This document shows, piece by piece, positions 31,279 through 40,715 of a stretch of DNA of 48,993 bases. Numbering within the stretch: position 1 is the first letter of the stretch; every line of letters starts with the position of its first letter. Both the position numbers and the translations under genes were made by a program. Under the pieces are notes generated by a model that saw only the letters and a list, made by a program, of their open reading frames with translations, did no database searches and was not told where the DNA came from. Location: contig NZ_JH932301.1 in NCBI RefSeq assembly GCF_000301055.1, positions 220,742 through 269,734 on the forward strand. Reading direction: 5' to 3'. This DNA is from Falseniella ignava CCUG 37419 (GTDB taxonomy: Bacteria > Bacillota > Bacilli > Lactobacillales > Aerococcaceae).

Positions 31279-33315
31279 ATGAGTTATCAAGCTTTATATC
31301 GCGTTTGGCGACCGCAAACATTCGATGAAATGATTGGACAAGATCCGATTAAAGAGACACTGAAAAATGCGGTAAAAAACCAACAAATTAGTCATGCTTA
31401 TTTATTTACTGGTCCTCGTGGGACTGGAAAGACGAGTGCAGCTAAAATTTTGGCGAAAGCCGTCAACTGTCCGAATACCCAAGATGGCAACCCTTGTAAT
31501 GAATGTGACTTGTGTCAACGGATTACGCAAGGATTGTTAAGTGATGTAGTAGAAATTGATGCGGCAAGTAATAACGGAGTCGATGAGATTCGCAATTTGC
31601 GTGATAATGTTCGTTATGCAGCTAGCGAAGCCACCTATAAGGTCTATATTATTGATGAAGTTCATATGTTAACAACCGGAGCTTTCAATGCATTATTGAA
31701 GACGCTCGAAGAGCCACCAGAACGTGTTATTTTTATTTTGGCGACGACAGAGCCGCATAAAATTCCAGCAACGATCTTGTCACGAGTGCAACGTTATGAC
31801 TTTCAACGAATTAGTGAGACAGATATTGCCAATCATTTAGCTCATATTTTAGAGCACGATCAAGTCGCCTACGATTCAGAAGCGCTTGCGCTGATTGCTC
31901 GAGCAGCCAATGGAGGGATGCGCGACAGTCTCAGCCTGTTAGACCAAGCTATCTCTTATCATCCAGAGAAAGTGACCTTAGATGCGGCACTGAGTGTTTC
32001 AGGCAGCTTAAGTCAAGAGGCGCTCTTAGCTTATATTGAAGCCATCTATCAACATCAAGTGGAAGCTGCTTTAGCCATTGTTCGTGAACAATTAAGTGAA
32101 GGGAAGCAAACGGCACGTTTCATTGAAGAACTAATCTTATTAAGTCGGGACTTATTGTTATCTCAATATTTGGAGAAAAATCAAACGCTCTTAACCGACG
32201 CTCAGCTTGAAACCATTGAAGCAATCCCAGCGTCCTTCTACTATCAAATGATTGAATCACTCAACGAAACCCAAAATAAGTTGAGGTTTTCTAATCAACC
32301 GCAAGTTTATTTAGAGATATTTACGGTTCAACTGGCGTCCGAACAACCATCTCAGTTGGTAAGTTCCTCAGCGACACCGCAAGATTCCGAACTGGTTGCG
32401 CAAGTTGTCCAACTTAAAGAACACTTGACGCAATTGGAATCCAAAGTAGAACAATTGGCTCAATCCACTCAGCAAGGTCGTGCGGTAGTCACGTCTGAAC
32501 CGGTTTCTAGCGAACAACCATTGACTCCGCGTGAGCGCCCCAATCATCAAGCTGCTACTTATCAGCTCGATCAATCGGCGGTCTACCATGTATTGAATGA
32601 GGCGACCCATCAAGGACGTAAGCAAGTGAAGTCTGCTTGGTCTTCGATTGTTGGGCAGCTGCCTCCCCAGATGCGCCGCCTCTTTACCGATAGTGAAGTG
32701 ATCACTGCAGGGAATGGCTATATTTTACTTCGCCTCGATAGTGCCCTGTATGCAGGAGAAATCCAACATGAGATGCAAGTTCAACAGGTATTACAGCAAG
32801 CCATCGAACAAATTTTAGCAGAGTCGTACAAAGTCGTGCTTGTATTAAGTAGTGAATGGCCAACGTTACGCCAACAATACAAAGTTTTGCGCGATCAAAA
32901 TAATAATCAGCCGATTCCATTGCGAGATCGGGAGGATGAGAATGAACCAAAAAATGAGACGAACTCGCCAGAATTGTCGAATGAATCCGTGATGGCACCG
33001 GATGAGGAGCCATCGTCATTTGATATTGAAGTGTCTGAGGAACCAATGAATGATACCGTAAGGGACGAGTCTGTGCCTGAGGAATCTACTGTGGAGATTC
33101 GGGATTGGAAGCAAGGAACCAACGAAGCGGGTGCCAACGCTGAAAATGAGGTTGAATATACCGATATTTTTGGCACAGTCTACCAAGGTGAACCCGAAGA
33201 AGCAACCTCCATCGAAACAATGCAATTTTCGGAAGATCCGGAAGAAGATGCAGCAATTCGAGAAACCATCAACTTATTTGGGGAGGAAAATATATCGTTC
33301 CATTATGATCGATAG
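31279..33315 (+). CDS. dnaX: DNA polymerase III gamma/tau subunit
   Basis: A 678-residue clamp-loader ATPase. Domain I-III: start YQALYRVWRPQTFDEMIGQ, Walker A GPRGTGKT, zinc module C-x8-CxxCxxC, Walker B DEVH and sensor SRVQRYDF. Domain IV-V follows, with a glutamine-rich linker and an acidic C-terminal tail. AAAGGAG sets the ATG at 31279, with six codons of open frame before it discarded. No programmed frameshift site for a short gamma form was found by eye. First gene of the dnaX-ybaB-recR block. Confidence 0.96.
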   Translation: MSYQALYRVWRPQTFDEMIGQDPIKETLKNAVKNQQISHAYLFTGPRGTGKTSAAKILAKAVNCPNTQDGNPCNECDLCQRITQGLLSDVVEIDAASNNGVDEIRNLRDNVRYAASEATYKVYIIDEVHMLTTGAFNALLKTLEEPPERVIFILATTEPHKIPATILSRVQRYDFQRISETDIANHLAHILEHDQVAYDSEALALIARAANGGMRDSLSLLDQAISYHPEKVTLDAALSVSGSLSQEALLAYIEAIYQHQVEAALAIVREQLSEGKQTARFIEELILLSRDLLLSQYLEKNQTLLTDAQLETIEAIPASFYYQMIESLNETQNKLRFSNQPQVYLEIFTVQLASEQPSQLVSSSATPQDSELVAQVVQLKEHLTQLESKVEQLAQSTQQGRAVVTSEPVSSEQPLTPRERPNHQAATYQLDQSAVYHVLNEATHQGRKQVKSAWSSIVGQLPPQMRRLFTDSEVITAGNGYILLRLDSALYAGEIQHEMQVQQVLQQAIEQILAESYKVVLVLSSEWPTLRQQYKVLRDQNNNQPIPLRDREDENEPKNETNSPELSNESVMAPDEEPSSFDIEVSEEPMNDTVRDESVPEESTVEIRDWKQGTNEAGANAENEVEYTDIFGTVYQGEPEEATSIETMQFSEDPEEDAAIRETINLFGEENISFHYDR

Positions 33316-33335
33316 CATTTAGATGAGGTGAGAGA

Positions 33336-33830
33336 ATGAATTTAATCGTTAGCAGTTACATTAATTTGTGGATTTGGTTGATGGCATTATTATTCATTTA
33401 CTTTTTAGGAACGCGTTATAGTGCTCAGCCTCAATTAATTCGCAAATATGCGTCGTTACAAATTATTTTAGCTGCCTTAGGGGTGATGACGTTGTATCAC
33501 CAAGTAATGTACTTAGAGTCACATATTCATGGAGAATTAATTTTATCGTTGCTACTATTAATCGCAACGTTAGCGGTCCAACTGCATCTATTAAATCAGC
33601 TCGTCGTGGTCGGATCTCAAACCATGATCGGACCTTATAATACTCGGCGCGAACAAGCGTATCGTAGTACGCAGAGTGTTACTTTGGTGATAAGTTTTAT
33701 TTTATGGTTGATTACTTATTATCGAGCCAGCGAAACGGTAGTTTGGACCTGTATTGGAATCGGGGGTTTGAATCTCTTATCGATGGCATCGTATCGCATC
33801 TTCCAACGATATTTGCATCACAAGTTCTAG
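33336..33830 (+). CDS. Four-helix membrane protein of unknown function
   Basis: A 164-residue hydrophobic protein with about four or five transmembrane helices and short polar loops (RRREQ-type basic loop near residue 105). I recognise no family. GAGGTGAG stands before the ATG. It sits between dnaX and ybaB, which usually adjoin, so it looks like a lineage-specific insertion in a conserved block. Confidence 0.65.
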   Translation: MNLIVSSYINLWIWLMALLFIYFLGTRYSAQPQLIRKYASLQIILAALGVMTLYHQVMYLESHIHGELILSLLLLIATLAVQLHLLNQLVVVGSQTMIGPYNTRREQAYRSTQSVTLVISFILWLITYYRASETVVWTCIGIGGLNLLSMASYRIFQRYLHHKF

Positions 33831-33875
33831 ACAGTGAGCCTAAGAGAGACGATGCTATTTTAGGGGAAACTATGA

Positions 33876-33881
33876 TATAAT
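33876..33881 (+). promoter_or_regulatory. Extended -10 promoter before ybaB
   Basis: TGATATAAT with TATAAT at 33876-33881, 35 bases before the ybaB ATG. It gives the ybaB-recR-tmk block a start independent of dnaX. Confidence 0.5.
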
Positions 33882-33915
33882 TAAAGCACAAAATAAGATG
33901 AAAAGGATGATGAAG

Positions 33916-34239
33916 ATGGCGAAAATACCCAATATGGCTAATATGCAAGGCATGATGAAAAAAGTTCAACAAATGCAAAAAGATATGGAAAAAGAACAGA
34001 AAGCCATTCAATCTGAAATCTTTGAAGTAAGTTCTACCAATGACTTAGTGATTGTTAAAATGAATGGCAATCGTCAAATTGAGTCTCTCGAGTTGAAACC
34101 AGAATTGGTGGACCCTGAAGATATTGAGATGTTGCAAGACTTGGTCATTGCAACAGTGAACGAAGCCATCCAAAAAGTAGAAGCAGAAACAGAATCAAGA
34201 CTTGGTAAGTATACTCAAGGGTTGAACTTACCTTTCTAG
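33916..34239 (+). CDS. YbaB/EbfC nucleoid-associated protein
   Basis: A 107-residue DNA-binding dimer of the YbaB/EbfC family. It begins MAKIPNMANMQGMMKKVQQM, with the long N-terminal helix and the VKMNGNRQIESLELKPELVDP core. AAAGGA lies 8 bases before the ATG at 33916; earlier in-frame ATGs overlap that site. Conserved position between dnaX and recR. Confidence 0.93.
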   Translation: MAKIPNMANMQGMMKKVQQMQKDMEKEQKAIQSEIFEVSSTNDLVIVKMNGNRQIESLELKPELVDPEDIEMLQDLVIATVNEAIQKVEAETESRLGKYTQGLNLPF

Positions 34240-34254
34240 GAAGTAGGTGAGACG

Positions 34255-34851
34255 ATGCAGTATCCTGCGCCTATTGCAAAGTTAATTAATTCATTTACGA
34301 AGTTACCAGGAATCGGACCAAAATCAGCAGCCCGCCTCGCTTTTTACATCTTAGAGATGAAAGAAGCGGATGTGTTAGAGTTTTCTCGTAATTTAGTGAA
34401 TGTTCGTCGTGAACTCACTTACTGTAGTGTTTGCGGCAATATTACAGATGTTGATCCGTGTTTAATTTGTTCAGACGAACAGCGCGACCCATCGACGATT
34501 TTAGTGGTAGAAGATGCCCGAGATGTGATGGCGATGGAACGACTGCAAGAATATAACGGTCGCTATCATGTATTAGGTGGGGTATTATCACCCATGGAAG
34601 GAATCGGGCCAGAAGACTTAAATATTCCGTCATTACTTCAGAGGTTACAAAATGAAGAAGTGAAGGAAGTGATTGTAGCCACCAATGCGACTGCTGAGGG
34701 TGAAGCGACTGCGATGTACTTATCGCGTTTGATTAAACCTGCGGGTATTAAAATAACGCGACTGGCACATGGTTTATCGGTGGGTACGGACATTGAATAC
34801 GCCGATGAAATGACGCTCTATCGGGCGATTGAGGGCCGACGAGAATTATAA
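34255..34851 (+). CDS. recR: Recombination protein RecR
   Basis: A 198-residue RecR. Helix-hairpin-helix ([18 protein letters not shown]), zinc finger C-x2-C...C-x2-C (CSVCG...CLIC), Toprim domain with [13 protein letters not shown], and the C-terminal Walker-B-like region are all present. It loads RecA onto SSB-coated gaps with RecO/RecF. AGGTGAG precedes the ATG. Confidence 0.96.
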   Translation: MQYPAPIAKLINSFTKLPGIGPKSAARLAFYILEMKEADVLEFSRNLVNVRRELTYCSVCGNITDVDPCLICSDEQRDPSTILVVEDARDVMAMERLQEYNGRYHVLGGVLSPMEGIGPEDLNIPSLLQRLQNEEVKEVIVATNATAEGEATAMYLSRLIKPAGIKITRLAHGLSVGTDIEYADEMTLYRAIEGRREL

Positions 34852-34871
34852 ACAATGAATGGAGCAAGAGA

Positions 34872-35507
34872 GTGATAGGTAAATTTATATCAATGGAAGG
34901 ACCAGACGGTTCAGGTAAAACCAGTGTTTTGGCAAAATTAGCTGAAATGCTTGAGCAAACCCATCCAGAATGTGTTCTAACGCTCACACGTGAGCCGGGA
35001 GGAAGTCCGATTGCGGAGCAAATCCGAGAATTAATCTTAGATCCGCATAATACAGCGATGGATGCACGGACGGAAGCAATGCTCTACGCTGCCGGTCGCA
35101 GACAGCATATGGTTGAGAAAATCCTTCCAGCGCTTGAACGTGGCGAACTGGTTATTACGGATCGTTTTGTGGATAGTTCACTCGCGTATCAAGGCGTTGC
35201 TCGTCAACTGCCGATGGAAGAAATTTGGGCGATCAATCAATTTGCAATTGGGGACCATTTGCCAGATTTAACATTGTTAATCGATATTCCAGCTGAAGTT
35301 GGTTTAGAGCGAATCTATCGAGCACGAGGGACGCGACAATTTGACCGACTGGATCAAGAAGATTTATCGTTTCACCAACGAGTCCGTCAAGCTTATCTGG
35401 ATCTAGCTCACGATAATCCGCGTTTTGTCTTAATTGATGGCGACCAACCGATTGAAAAAGTTGCCCAAACATGTTACCAAGCATTGATCAAAAATCAAAT
35501 TATTTAG
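34872..35507 (+). CDS. tmk: Thymidylate kinase
   Basis: A 211-residue dTMP kinase. P-loop GPDGSGKT near residue 10, DR(F/Y) motif in ITDRFVDSSLAYQG, and LID region RARGTRQFDRLDQED. It makes dTDP for DNA synthesis. GTG start with GGAG 7 bases upstream. Confidence 0.95.
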   Translation: MIGKFISMEGPDGSGKTSVLAKLAEMLEQTHPECVLTLTREPGGSPIAEQIRELILDPHNTAMDARTEAMLYAAGRRQHMVEKILPALERGELVITDRFVDSSLAYQGVARQLPMEEIWAINQFAIGDHLPDLTLLIDIPAEVGLERIYRARGTRQFDRLDQEDLSFHQRVRQAYLDLAHDNPRFVLIDGDQPIEKVAQTCYQALIKNQII

Positions 35508-35518
35508 GAGGAATCACC

Positions 35519-35848
35519 ATGAAATTAGTCATAGCTATTGTTCAAGACCAAGATGAATTAGATTTAGGAAATGCATTTCGCGAAGCAAAGATTCCAGCGA
35601 CCAAGTTAAGTACGACCGGTGGCTTCCTGAAAAGCGGAAACACGACTTTCCTTTGTGGGGTTGAAGATGATCAAGTTGAAAAAGTACTTGATACGATTGA
35701 ATATGTCTGCAAACGCCGCGATCAAGTTGTGACTTACCCATCAAATATGGATGTAAACTTAGAGCTAGCCAGCTCATTCCCAGTACGCGTTGAAGTAGGC
35801 GGCGGGATTGTGTTTGTCGTGCCAGTTGATCAATTCCACCGTATCTAG
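35519..35848 (+). CDS. darA: Cyclic-di-AMP receptor, PII-like (DarA/PstA/YaaQ)
   Basis: A 109-residue PII-like signal protein that binds c-di-AMP as a trimer. Family blocks: KLVIAIVQDQDE, TKLSTTGGFLKSGNTTFL, GGGIVFVVPVDQF. AGGAGG sets the ATG at 35519. It lies between tmk and holB as in Bacillus and Listeria. The regulated partner is unknown in the family. Confidence 0.93.
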   Translation: MKLVIAIVQDQDELDLGNAFREAKIPATKLSTTGGFLKSGNTTFLCGVEDDQVEKVLDTIEYVCKRRDQVVTYPSNMDVNLELASSFPVRVEVGGGIVFVVPVDQFHRI

Positions 35849-35854
35849 TCTTTT

Positions 35855-36832
35855 ATGCAAGAACAAGCAATTACGCAATACTTATATCATTTAGTTGAGA
35901 CCGGTCAATTAGCGCATGCTTATGCTTTGACCGGTTCCCATTATCCTTCAAAACAACAAGTCGTAGTTTCGTTAATTCAGGCGCTTGTTTGTACGAATAA
36001 AACGTCTCAGGGCGAACCGTGCCATCATTGTGACGCATGTTTGCGTGCTAAAAATGGTCAGATAGCCGATGTTTATACGCTGAAGCCCGCCGGAACAGTG
36101 ATCAAAGTTGATCAAGTCCGTCAAATTAACGAATGGTTAGCAACAAAACCACTAGAAACATACTTTAAGTTGGTCGTCATAGAACAAGCGGAGACCTTGA
36201 ATCTCAATGCAGCTAACGCCATGTTAAAACTGCTCGAAGAGCCAGATCCACATCGCTATTTACTCTTGTTGGTCCCGGAAATGAGTGATTTACTCCCGAC
36301 AATTCAATCGCGATTACAAGAACTTCCTATTCCTGCACCACCGTCGGCGCAACAAGTGGCAGATTGGCGAGCACAAGGTGTGAGTGAATTTCATGGACGC
36401 CTCTGGAGCGCCTTACCTGATCAAGTCGCAGATTATTGGATGGCTGAATACGATGAAGTGGCGGTCGACCAATGGATTAAATCCTTAGACCGCTTTTATC
36501 AATATTTATATACAGGAAACGATCAAGGAATTGTCTATATTCAAACCCGATTAAAAAAGCAGCTCGATTCACGGTGGTGTCGAGTGAGTTTGGACTATTT
36601 AATTGGTTTTAATTATCAAGTAATGAACGCCTTAACTGGATCCGAAGCGCCAAGTTATTATGCGGTGGAACAATTAATTCAATCGGACGGGGCGAAGCTT
36701 CATCAAGTTCTTTGCTTGAATGATTTATTATTAGAGGCGATGGAACGATTGGAAGCGAACGTATCAGCCCAATTAACCTTAGAACGACTTGTATTGAGAG
36801 CAGAGGATGCATTAGCCAATCACAATGCGTAA
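35855..36832 (+). CDS. holB: DNA polymerase III delta' subunit
   Basis: A 325-residue clamp-loader subunit. The N-terminal AAA+-like domain has a degenerate P-loop (ALTGSHYPSKQQ) and a zinc module ending CHHCDAC. VDQVRQINEWLATKP, LNLNAANAMLKLLEEP and TIQSRLQEL are typical. No clear Shine-Dalgarno precedes the ATG, six bases after the darA stop, so coupling to darA is likely. Confidence 0.9.
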   Translation: MQEQAITQYLYHLVETGQLAHAYALTGSHYPSKQQVVVSLIQALVCTNKTSQGEPCHHCDACLRAKNGQIADVYTLKPAGTVIKVDQVRQINEWLATKPLETYFKLVVIEQAETLNLNAANAMLKLLEEPDPHRYLLLLVPEMSDLLPTIQSRLQELPIPAPPSAQQVADWRAQGVSEFHGRLWSALPDQVADYWMAEYDEVAVDQWIKSLDRFYQYLYTGNDQGIVYIQTRLKKQLDSRWCRVSLDYLIGFNYQVMNALTGSEAPSYYAVEQLIQSDGAKLHQVLCLNDLLLEAMERLEANVSAQLTLERLVLRAEDALANHNA

Positions 36833-36853
36833 TGAATTAAAGGAGGCGAATTG

Positions 36854-37213
36854 ATGGAAAAAAAGACACCGAATGAATTATTACTTGAAGCTGAGCAGCA
36901 ACTTGTTGATTTGCAGCGAACACTCGCCCAACTAAACTTAGAAATAAAACAACTTGAAGAAGAAAATAATCGTCTGAGGATGAATAACGCTGAGCTCAAA
37001 CAGCAAATTATTCCGGTTATCGAACAAACATTTAATGAACAGTCAGCCCCATTTGAAACGTTAGAAGACCCAAAATCAGGGAAAGGCTATGAAAGTTTGC
37101 AGAACTTTTATCAAGATGGGATTCATGTGTGTCATGAATTTTTCGGATCTAGATTAGAACCAGGGGAAGAATGTCTTTTTTGTGTGGAAGTGTTAAAACG
37201 ATTAAAATCTTAA
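36854..37213 (+). CDS. yabA: Replication initiation control protein YabA
   Basis: A 119-residue protein with an N-terminal coiled coil (about 5-55, leucine/glutamate-rich) and a C-terminal zinc domain (GIHVCHEFFG...ECLFC). YabA bridges DnaA and DnaN to restrain initiation. AAAGGAGG lies 8 bases before the ATG at 36854; a TTG one codon upstream is less likely. Confidence 0.92.
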   Translation: MEKKTPNELLLEAEQQLVDLQRTLAQLNLEIKQLEEENNRLRMNNAELKQQIIPVIEQTFNEQSAPFETLEDPKSGKGYESLQNFYQDGIHVCHEFFGSRLEPGEECLFCVEVLKRLKS

Positions 37214-37239
37214 GCCGTGTGCAAATTGAGGTGAAGTGA

Positions 37240-38001
37240 TTGTCAAATTCAACTGAATCTATCCTGTTGAATCCAGGGGAACGTCTGGATTATTTTCTCG
37301 GTGGTGCGTTAAAAATGATTCAAAGCCAAGATTACTTTAGTTCATCCGTTGATGCAGTTTTATTGGCTCATTTTATGACAATTCCTCGTCGTTCAGATTT
37401 CCGGTTGCTTGATTTTTGTAGCGGGAATGGCATTATTCCTTTATTAGTTAGCTACCGTACTCAAGCACCGATTGAAGGAATAGAAATCCAGGCAGAATTA
37501 GTCGCAATGGCACAGCGCAATGCACAAATTAATCAACGCGAGCACCAAATTACCTTTCGACATGGCGATTTGAAAGAGTTCACAGTGGAAAATCATCATC
37601 GCTTTGATGCGATTAGTTGTAATCCTCCGTATTTTGTAGTGGGTAAGACCGAAGCGCTGCACCAGAATCCGAGCGTCGCGATGGCGCGTCACGAGGTCAC
37701 GGTTACCGTTGAAGATTGGGTTAAGCAAGCAGGGCAATTATTAAAATACAAAGGACGGTTGTACATCGTCCATCGACCAGAACGACTTGATGATCTATTC
37801 GACACATTACTTCGCTATCATTTTTCAGTTCATCGAATTCAATTTATTCATCCGAAGCCGGACCGCAATGCGAATGGCGTTTTAATGGAGGCCATTTACC
37901 ATGGTGGAAGAAATGGGGTTCGTGTGGAACCGCCAGTTGTGGTGCACCAAGCGAATGGCGAATATACCGAAGCGATGTTGGAGATTTATCGACATGGCTA
38001 A
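37240..38001 (+). CDS. trmN6: tRNA1(Val) (adenine37-N6)-methyltransferase
   Basis: A 253-residue SAM-dependent methyltransferase of the YfiC/YabB group. Motif [16 protein letters not shown] and the catalytic NPPYF motif of N6-adenine enzymes are present, followed by [18 protein letters not shown] start with GAGGTGA upstream. Its 3' end overlaps yazA by eight bases. Confidence 0.87.
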   Translation: MSNSTESILLNPGERLDYFLGGALKMIQSQDYFSSSVDAVLLAHFMTIPRRSDFRLLDFCSGNGIIPLLVSYRTQAPIEGIEIQAELVAMAQRNAQINQREHQITFRHGDLKEFTVENHHRFDAISCNPPYFVVGKTEALHQNPSVAMARHEVTVTVEDWVKQAGQLLKYKGRLYIVHRPERLDDLFDTLLRYHFSVHRIQFIHPKPDRNANGVLMEAIYHGGRNGVRVEPPVVVHQANGEYTEAMLEIYRHG

Positions 38002-38314
38002 TTATTATTTTTATGTGCTCTATTGCAAAGATGGGACACTTTATGCAGGGTTTACGACCGATTTAGAGCGGCGGCTGGCTGCGCACAATAGTGGACGTGG
38101 TGCCAAGTATACTCGTGTTCGATCACGTCGTCCGGCGAAACTTATTTATAGTGAACAATGGTCGAGTAAATCCTTAGCGATGCAAGCAGAAGCCCGCTTT
38201 AAGCAACTGAGCCGCTCTCAAAAAGAAACATACTTAAAGAAAGCAGGCTGTGACATCCAATATCAAGAGCAGCAAGTGCATCGGGATTGTCGATCGAGTG
38301 AGGAGGAGATTTAA
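37994..38314 (+). CDS. GIY-YIG domain protein (UPF0213, YazA-like)
   Basis: A 106-residue GIY-YIG nuclease-like protein: [27 protein letters not shown] carries the YVL/YAG core and the conserved arginine, followed by [12 protein letters not shown]-like and EARFKQLSR segments. The ATG at 37994 fits the family start; an upstream open frame is a reading of trmN6. Biochemical role unknown. Its stop codon is immediately followed by the rsmI GTG. Confidence 0.9.
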   Translation: MANYYFYVLYCKDGTLYAGFTTDLERRLAAHNSGRGAKYTRVRSRRPAKLIYSEQWSSKSLAMQAEARFKQLSRSQKETYLKKAGCDIQYQEQQVHRDCRSSEEEI

Positions 38315-39184
38315 GTGAAGATTCAATCGAGTTATCAAAGCTCCGGCGGTAAGCTCTATTTAGTGCCCACTCCGATTGGGAATCTCGATGATATGACTTA
38401 TCGAGCCATTAAGGTGCTAAAGGAAGTCGATTTTATCTTAGCGGAGGATACGCGACACTCTATCCATCTGCTCAATCACTTTGAAATTCAGACGCCAATG
38501 CACAGTCACCATGCCCATTCTCATCAAAGTGAGATCGAGCGTTGGCTTGAACAGTTAGCGCAAGGGCGCTCGATTGCTTTAATTAGCGATGCCGGGATGC
38601 CGCTTATTAATGATCCGGGTCACGAACTGGTTCAAGCAGCTATCGATCGAGATTATGCGGTAATTGCGTTGCCAGGCGCGACCGCGGCTTTAACGGCATT
38701 AGTTGCATCGGGGATGATGCATGAACATTTCACCTACTACGGTTTTGTCCCACGTAAAGAGGGCGAACGAGAAATTCTCTGGCAGCAAATTGCTCAACAT
38801 CAAGAGACAGCAATACTTTATGAATCGCCTTACCGGATTGAATCGGTCGTTCGATCTATCGTCCAAACGTTGGGAGATTCAGTCGCGATTGTGATAGCCC
38901 GAGAATTGACCAAACGTTACGAGACGTATTTGCGCGGTGCAGCAGGAGAAGTATTGGCTTATCTTGAGGCAACGCCGATTAAAGGAGAAATTGTACTATT
39001 GATTGATGGTAGTACGGCTGTTCAGCCAACAGTTGATGCCATGGAAGAGCTGAGTTTAAAAGATTATGTCCAGCATTTAATGGAAGAAGAGGGGTTGACC
39101 GCTAAGCAAAGTATTAAAGAAGTTGCTAAACGTAGAGATGTTCGTAAGCAAGAAGTTTATGCAGCTTATCACGAAATAACCTAA
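38315..39184 (+). CDS. rsmI: 16S rRNA (cytidine1402-2'-O)-methyltransferase
   Basis: A 289-residue tetrapyrrole-methylase-fold enzyme that methylates C1402 in the decoding centre. LYLVPTPIGNLDDMTYRAI, ILAEDTRHS and LISDAGMPLINDPG are the family hallmarks. GTG start directly after the yazA stop, with GAGGAGG 9 bases upstream. Confidence 0.95.
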   Translation: MKIQSSYQSSGGKLYLVPTPIGNLDDMTYRAIKVLKEVDFILAEDTRHSIHLLNHFEIQTPMHSHHAHSHQSEIERWLEQLAQGRSIALISDAGMPLINDPGHELVQAAIDRDYAVIALPGATAALTALVASGMMHEHFTYYGFVPRKEGEREILWQQIAQHQETAILYESPYRIESVVRSIVQTLGDSVAIVIARELTKRYETYLRGAAGEVLAYLEATPIKGEIVLLIDGSTAVQPTVDAMEELSLKDYVQHLMEEEGLTAKQSIKEVAKRRDVRKQEVYAAYHEIT

Positions 39185-39196
39185 GGTGAGCGCAAT

Positions 39197-40180
39197 ATGT
39201 TTTTATATGTTGGAATATTATTATTAGCGATTGCATTGTACGGCGCTTTGCGAAAGTCGAGTTGGCTCTTTAGCAAAGGGTATTTGATGTTTGCTTTGAT
39301 TTGTTTTTGGCTCGAAGCGACGTTGTGGTTCAGTCGACACGAGGTGCCCGTCTATAATCGAATTATGACGGTCCTTTATGCGGTGACGTCACTCTGTTTA
39401 CCCCTATTTATTATTGCATTGAACTGGGTGATGATTTCACGCCGTCATAGTTATTTAATCAAATCGAAAACACGGACGTATTTATCCCTCTTTTTTGCAA
39501 GCTCGATTATCGTGTCAGTTATTTTATCGTTAGGTTTATTAGTAGGGAATCAGCCAAGTCTCGTGATGCGATTTATCCAAATTTACTTTTGGATTGGGTA
39601 TTATTATCTCTGTACCTTTATAATGTATCTGCTTTTCAATTTGTTATTATACTGGCGAAGATGGCCGAACTCAGCAGATGTATTGATGGTACTAGGTAGC
39701 AAATTAAATCCCGATACAACCTTATCTTCGACCTTGATCAATCGACTGGACCTGGCGCTCGATTTGTATCAACACTATCCTGAAGCTCAGATTATTGTGA
39801 CGGGAGGTTGTCATCAAGGACAGTCAGTCAGTGAAGGAGAGCGGATGGCACAGTACTTGATACAACGAGACGTTCCTGAGGAACAAATTACGATTGAGAG
39901 TCAGGCCCAACATACTTACGATAATATTGTGAATACCCAGTCCTTGATAGACATACCAAATAAACAAGTTGTCGGTGTGACAAGTTGGTATCATTTGATG
40001 CGCGCATCCTACTTAGCATGTCGTGAACAATTGGATGCTGAATGGGTCGGCGCGATGGAGATGGGGCGCTGGCCAGTGTATGCGATGGTTAGAGAATTTG
40101 TCGGATTTTTATCGCTACATAGTGAGTTGAACTTATTGCTGATGACCTTGATGATTATTTATCAACTATTTTCAAATTAA
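39197..40180 (+). CDS. YdcF/ElyC-family (DUF218) membrane protein
   Basis: A 327-residue protein with four to five N-terminal transmembrane helices (about 1-150) and a C-terminal DUF218 domain. The latter shows VLMVLGSKLNPD, IIVTGGCHQGQSVSEGERM, ITIESQAQHTYDNI and VGVTSWYHLMRA. Relatives affect cell envelope or lipid carrier metabolism; the exact reaction is unknown. AAGGTGAG precedes the ATG. It ends the rsmI operon at a strong terminator. Confidence 0.85.
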   Translation: MFLYVGILLLAIALYGALRKSSWLFSKGYLMFALICFWLEATLWFSRHEVPVYNRIMTVLYAVTSLCLPLFIIALNWVMISRRHSYLIKSKTRTYLSLFFASSIIVSVILSLGLLVGNQPSLVMRFIQIYFWIGYYYLCTFIMYLLFNLLLYWRRWPNSADVLMVLGSKLNPDTTLSSTLINRLDLALDLYQHYPEAQIIVTGGCHQGQSVSEGERMAQYLIQRDVPEEQITIESQAQHTYDNIVNTQSLIDIPNKQVVGVTSWYHLMRASYLACREQLDAEWVGAMEMGRWPVYAMVREFVGFLSLHSELNLLLMTLMIIYQLFSN

Positions 40181-40237
40181 AAGACTTAGTGATCATTTAA
40201 CGCATAATGCGTGAAACGATCACTCAGTCTTTTTTTA
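40179..40237. terminator. Terminator shared by convergent ydcF-like and mscL genes
   Basis: AAAAGACT and AGTGATC on the left pair with GATCACT and AGTCTTTT on the right around a GCATAATGC core; T runs follow on the plus strand and A runs precede it, so it can work both ways. Confidence 0.82.
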
Positions 40238-40244
40238 ATGTAAA

Positions 40245-40619
40245 TTATTTTTTGCGTAATTCTACTAAAATATCTTGCAATAATTCGGCCTCTGAAGGTC
40301 CAGCCGGAGTTTCGTCTGGAGTAACAATTTTCTTGCCTTGGACACGTTCTAAAGCTTTTAATGTTAAGTATAAGAAGAAAGCAATTAGAATAAAGTTAAT
40401 TACAGCTTGAATAAAGTTACCAATTCCGATCGAAGTGTTGCCGATTGTAAATGCTAATTGGCTAACATCTGCGGCTCCGGTTAAAGAGACAATGAGTGGC
40501 ATAAAAATATCATCAACTAACGAATTAACAATCGCTGTGAATGAAGCCCCCATAATAATACCTGTAGCCATTGTGATGATATTATCATTCGCAATGAATT
40601 TCTTAAACTCTTTCCACAT
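40245..40619 (-). CDS. mscL: Large-conductance mechanosensitive channel
   Basis: A 124-residue MscL. N-terminal helix MWKEFKKFIANDNIITMATG, pore-lining TM1 with GIIMGASFTAIVNSLVDDIFMPLI, periplasmic loop, TM2 and a charged C-terminal helix. It opens on hypo-osmotic shock. AAAGGAAG precedes the ATG. Confidence 0.96.
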   Translation of the reverse strand: MWKEFKKFIANDNIITMATGIIMGASFTAIVNSLVDDIFMPLIVSLTGAADVSQLAFTIGNTSIGIGNFIQAVINFILIAFFLYLTLKALERVQGKKIVTPDETPAGPSEAELLQDILVELRKK

Positions 40620-40715
40620 ATGTATAATCTTCCTTTCAATCTATAGAACTTTAACTTAATTATGACAGAGGCTAGATGAAATATCAATTGTTATGGTAAG
40701 TGTAAACTCATATTT

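Noticed and set aside
32907-33225. Several overlapping minus-strand frames within the 3' part of dnaX
   Set aside because: They reflect the biased acidic codon content of the dnaX tail and have no starts or family matches.
31279-33315. Programmed frameshift in dnaX giving a gamma form
   Set aside because: No clear A6-G slippery run with a stimulating hairpin was found in the expected part of the gene.
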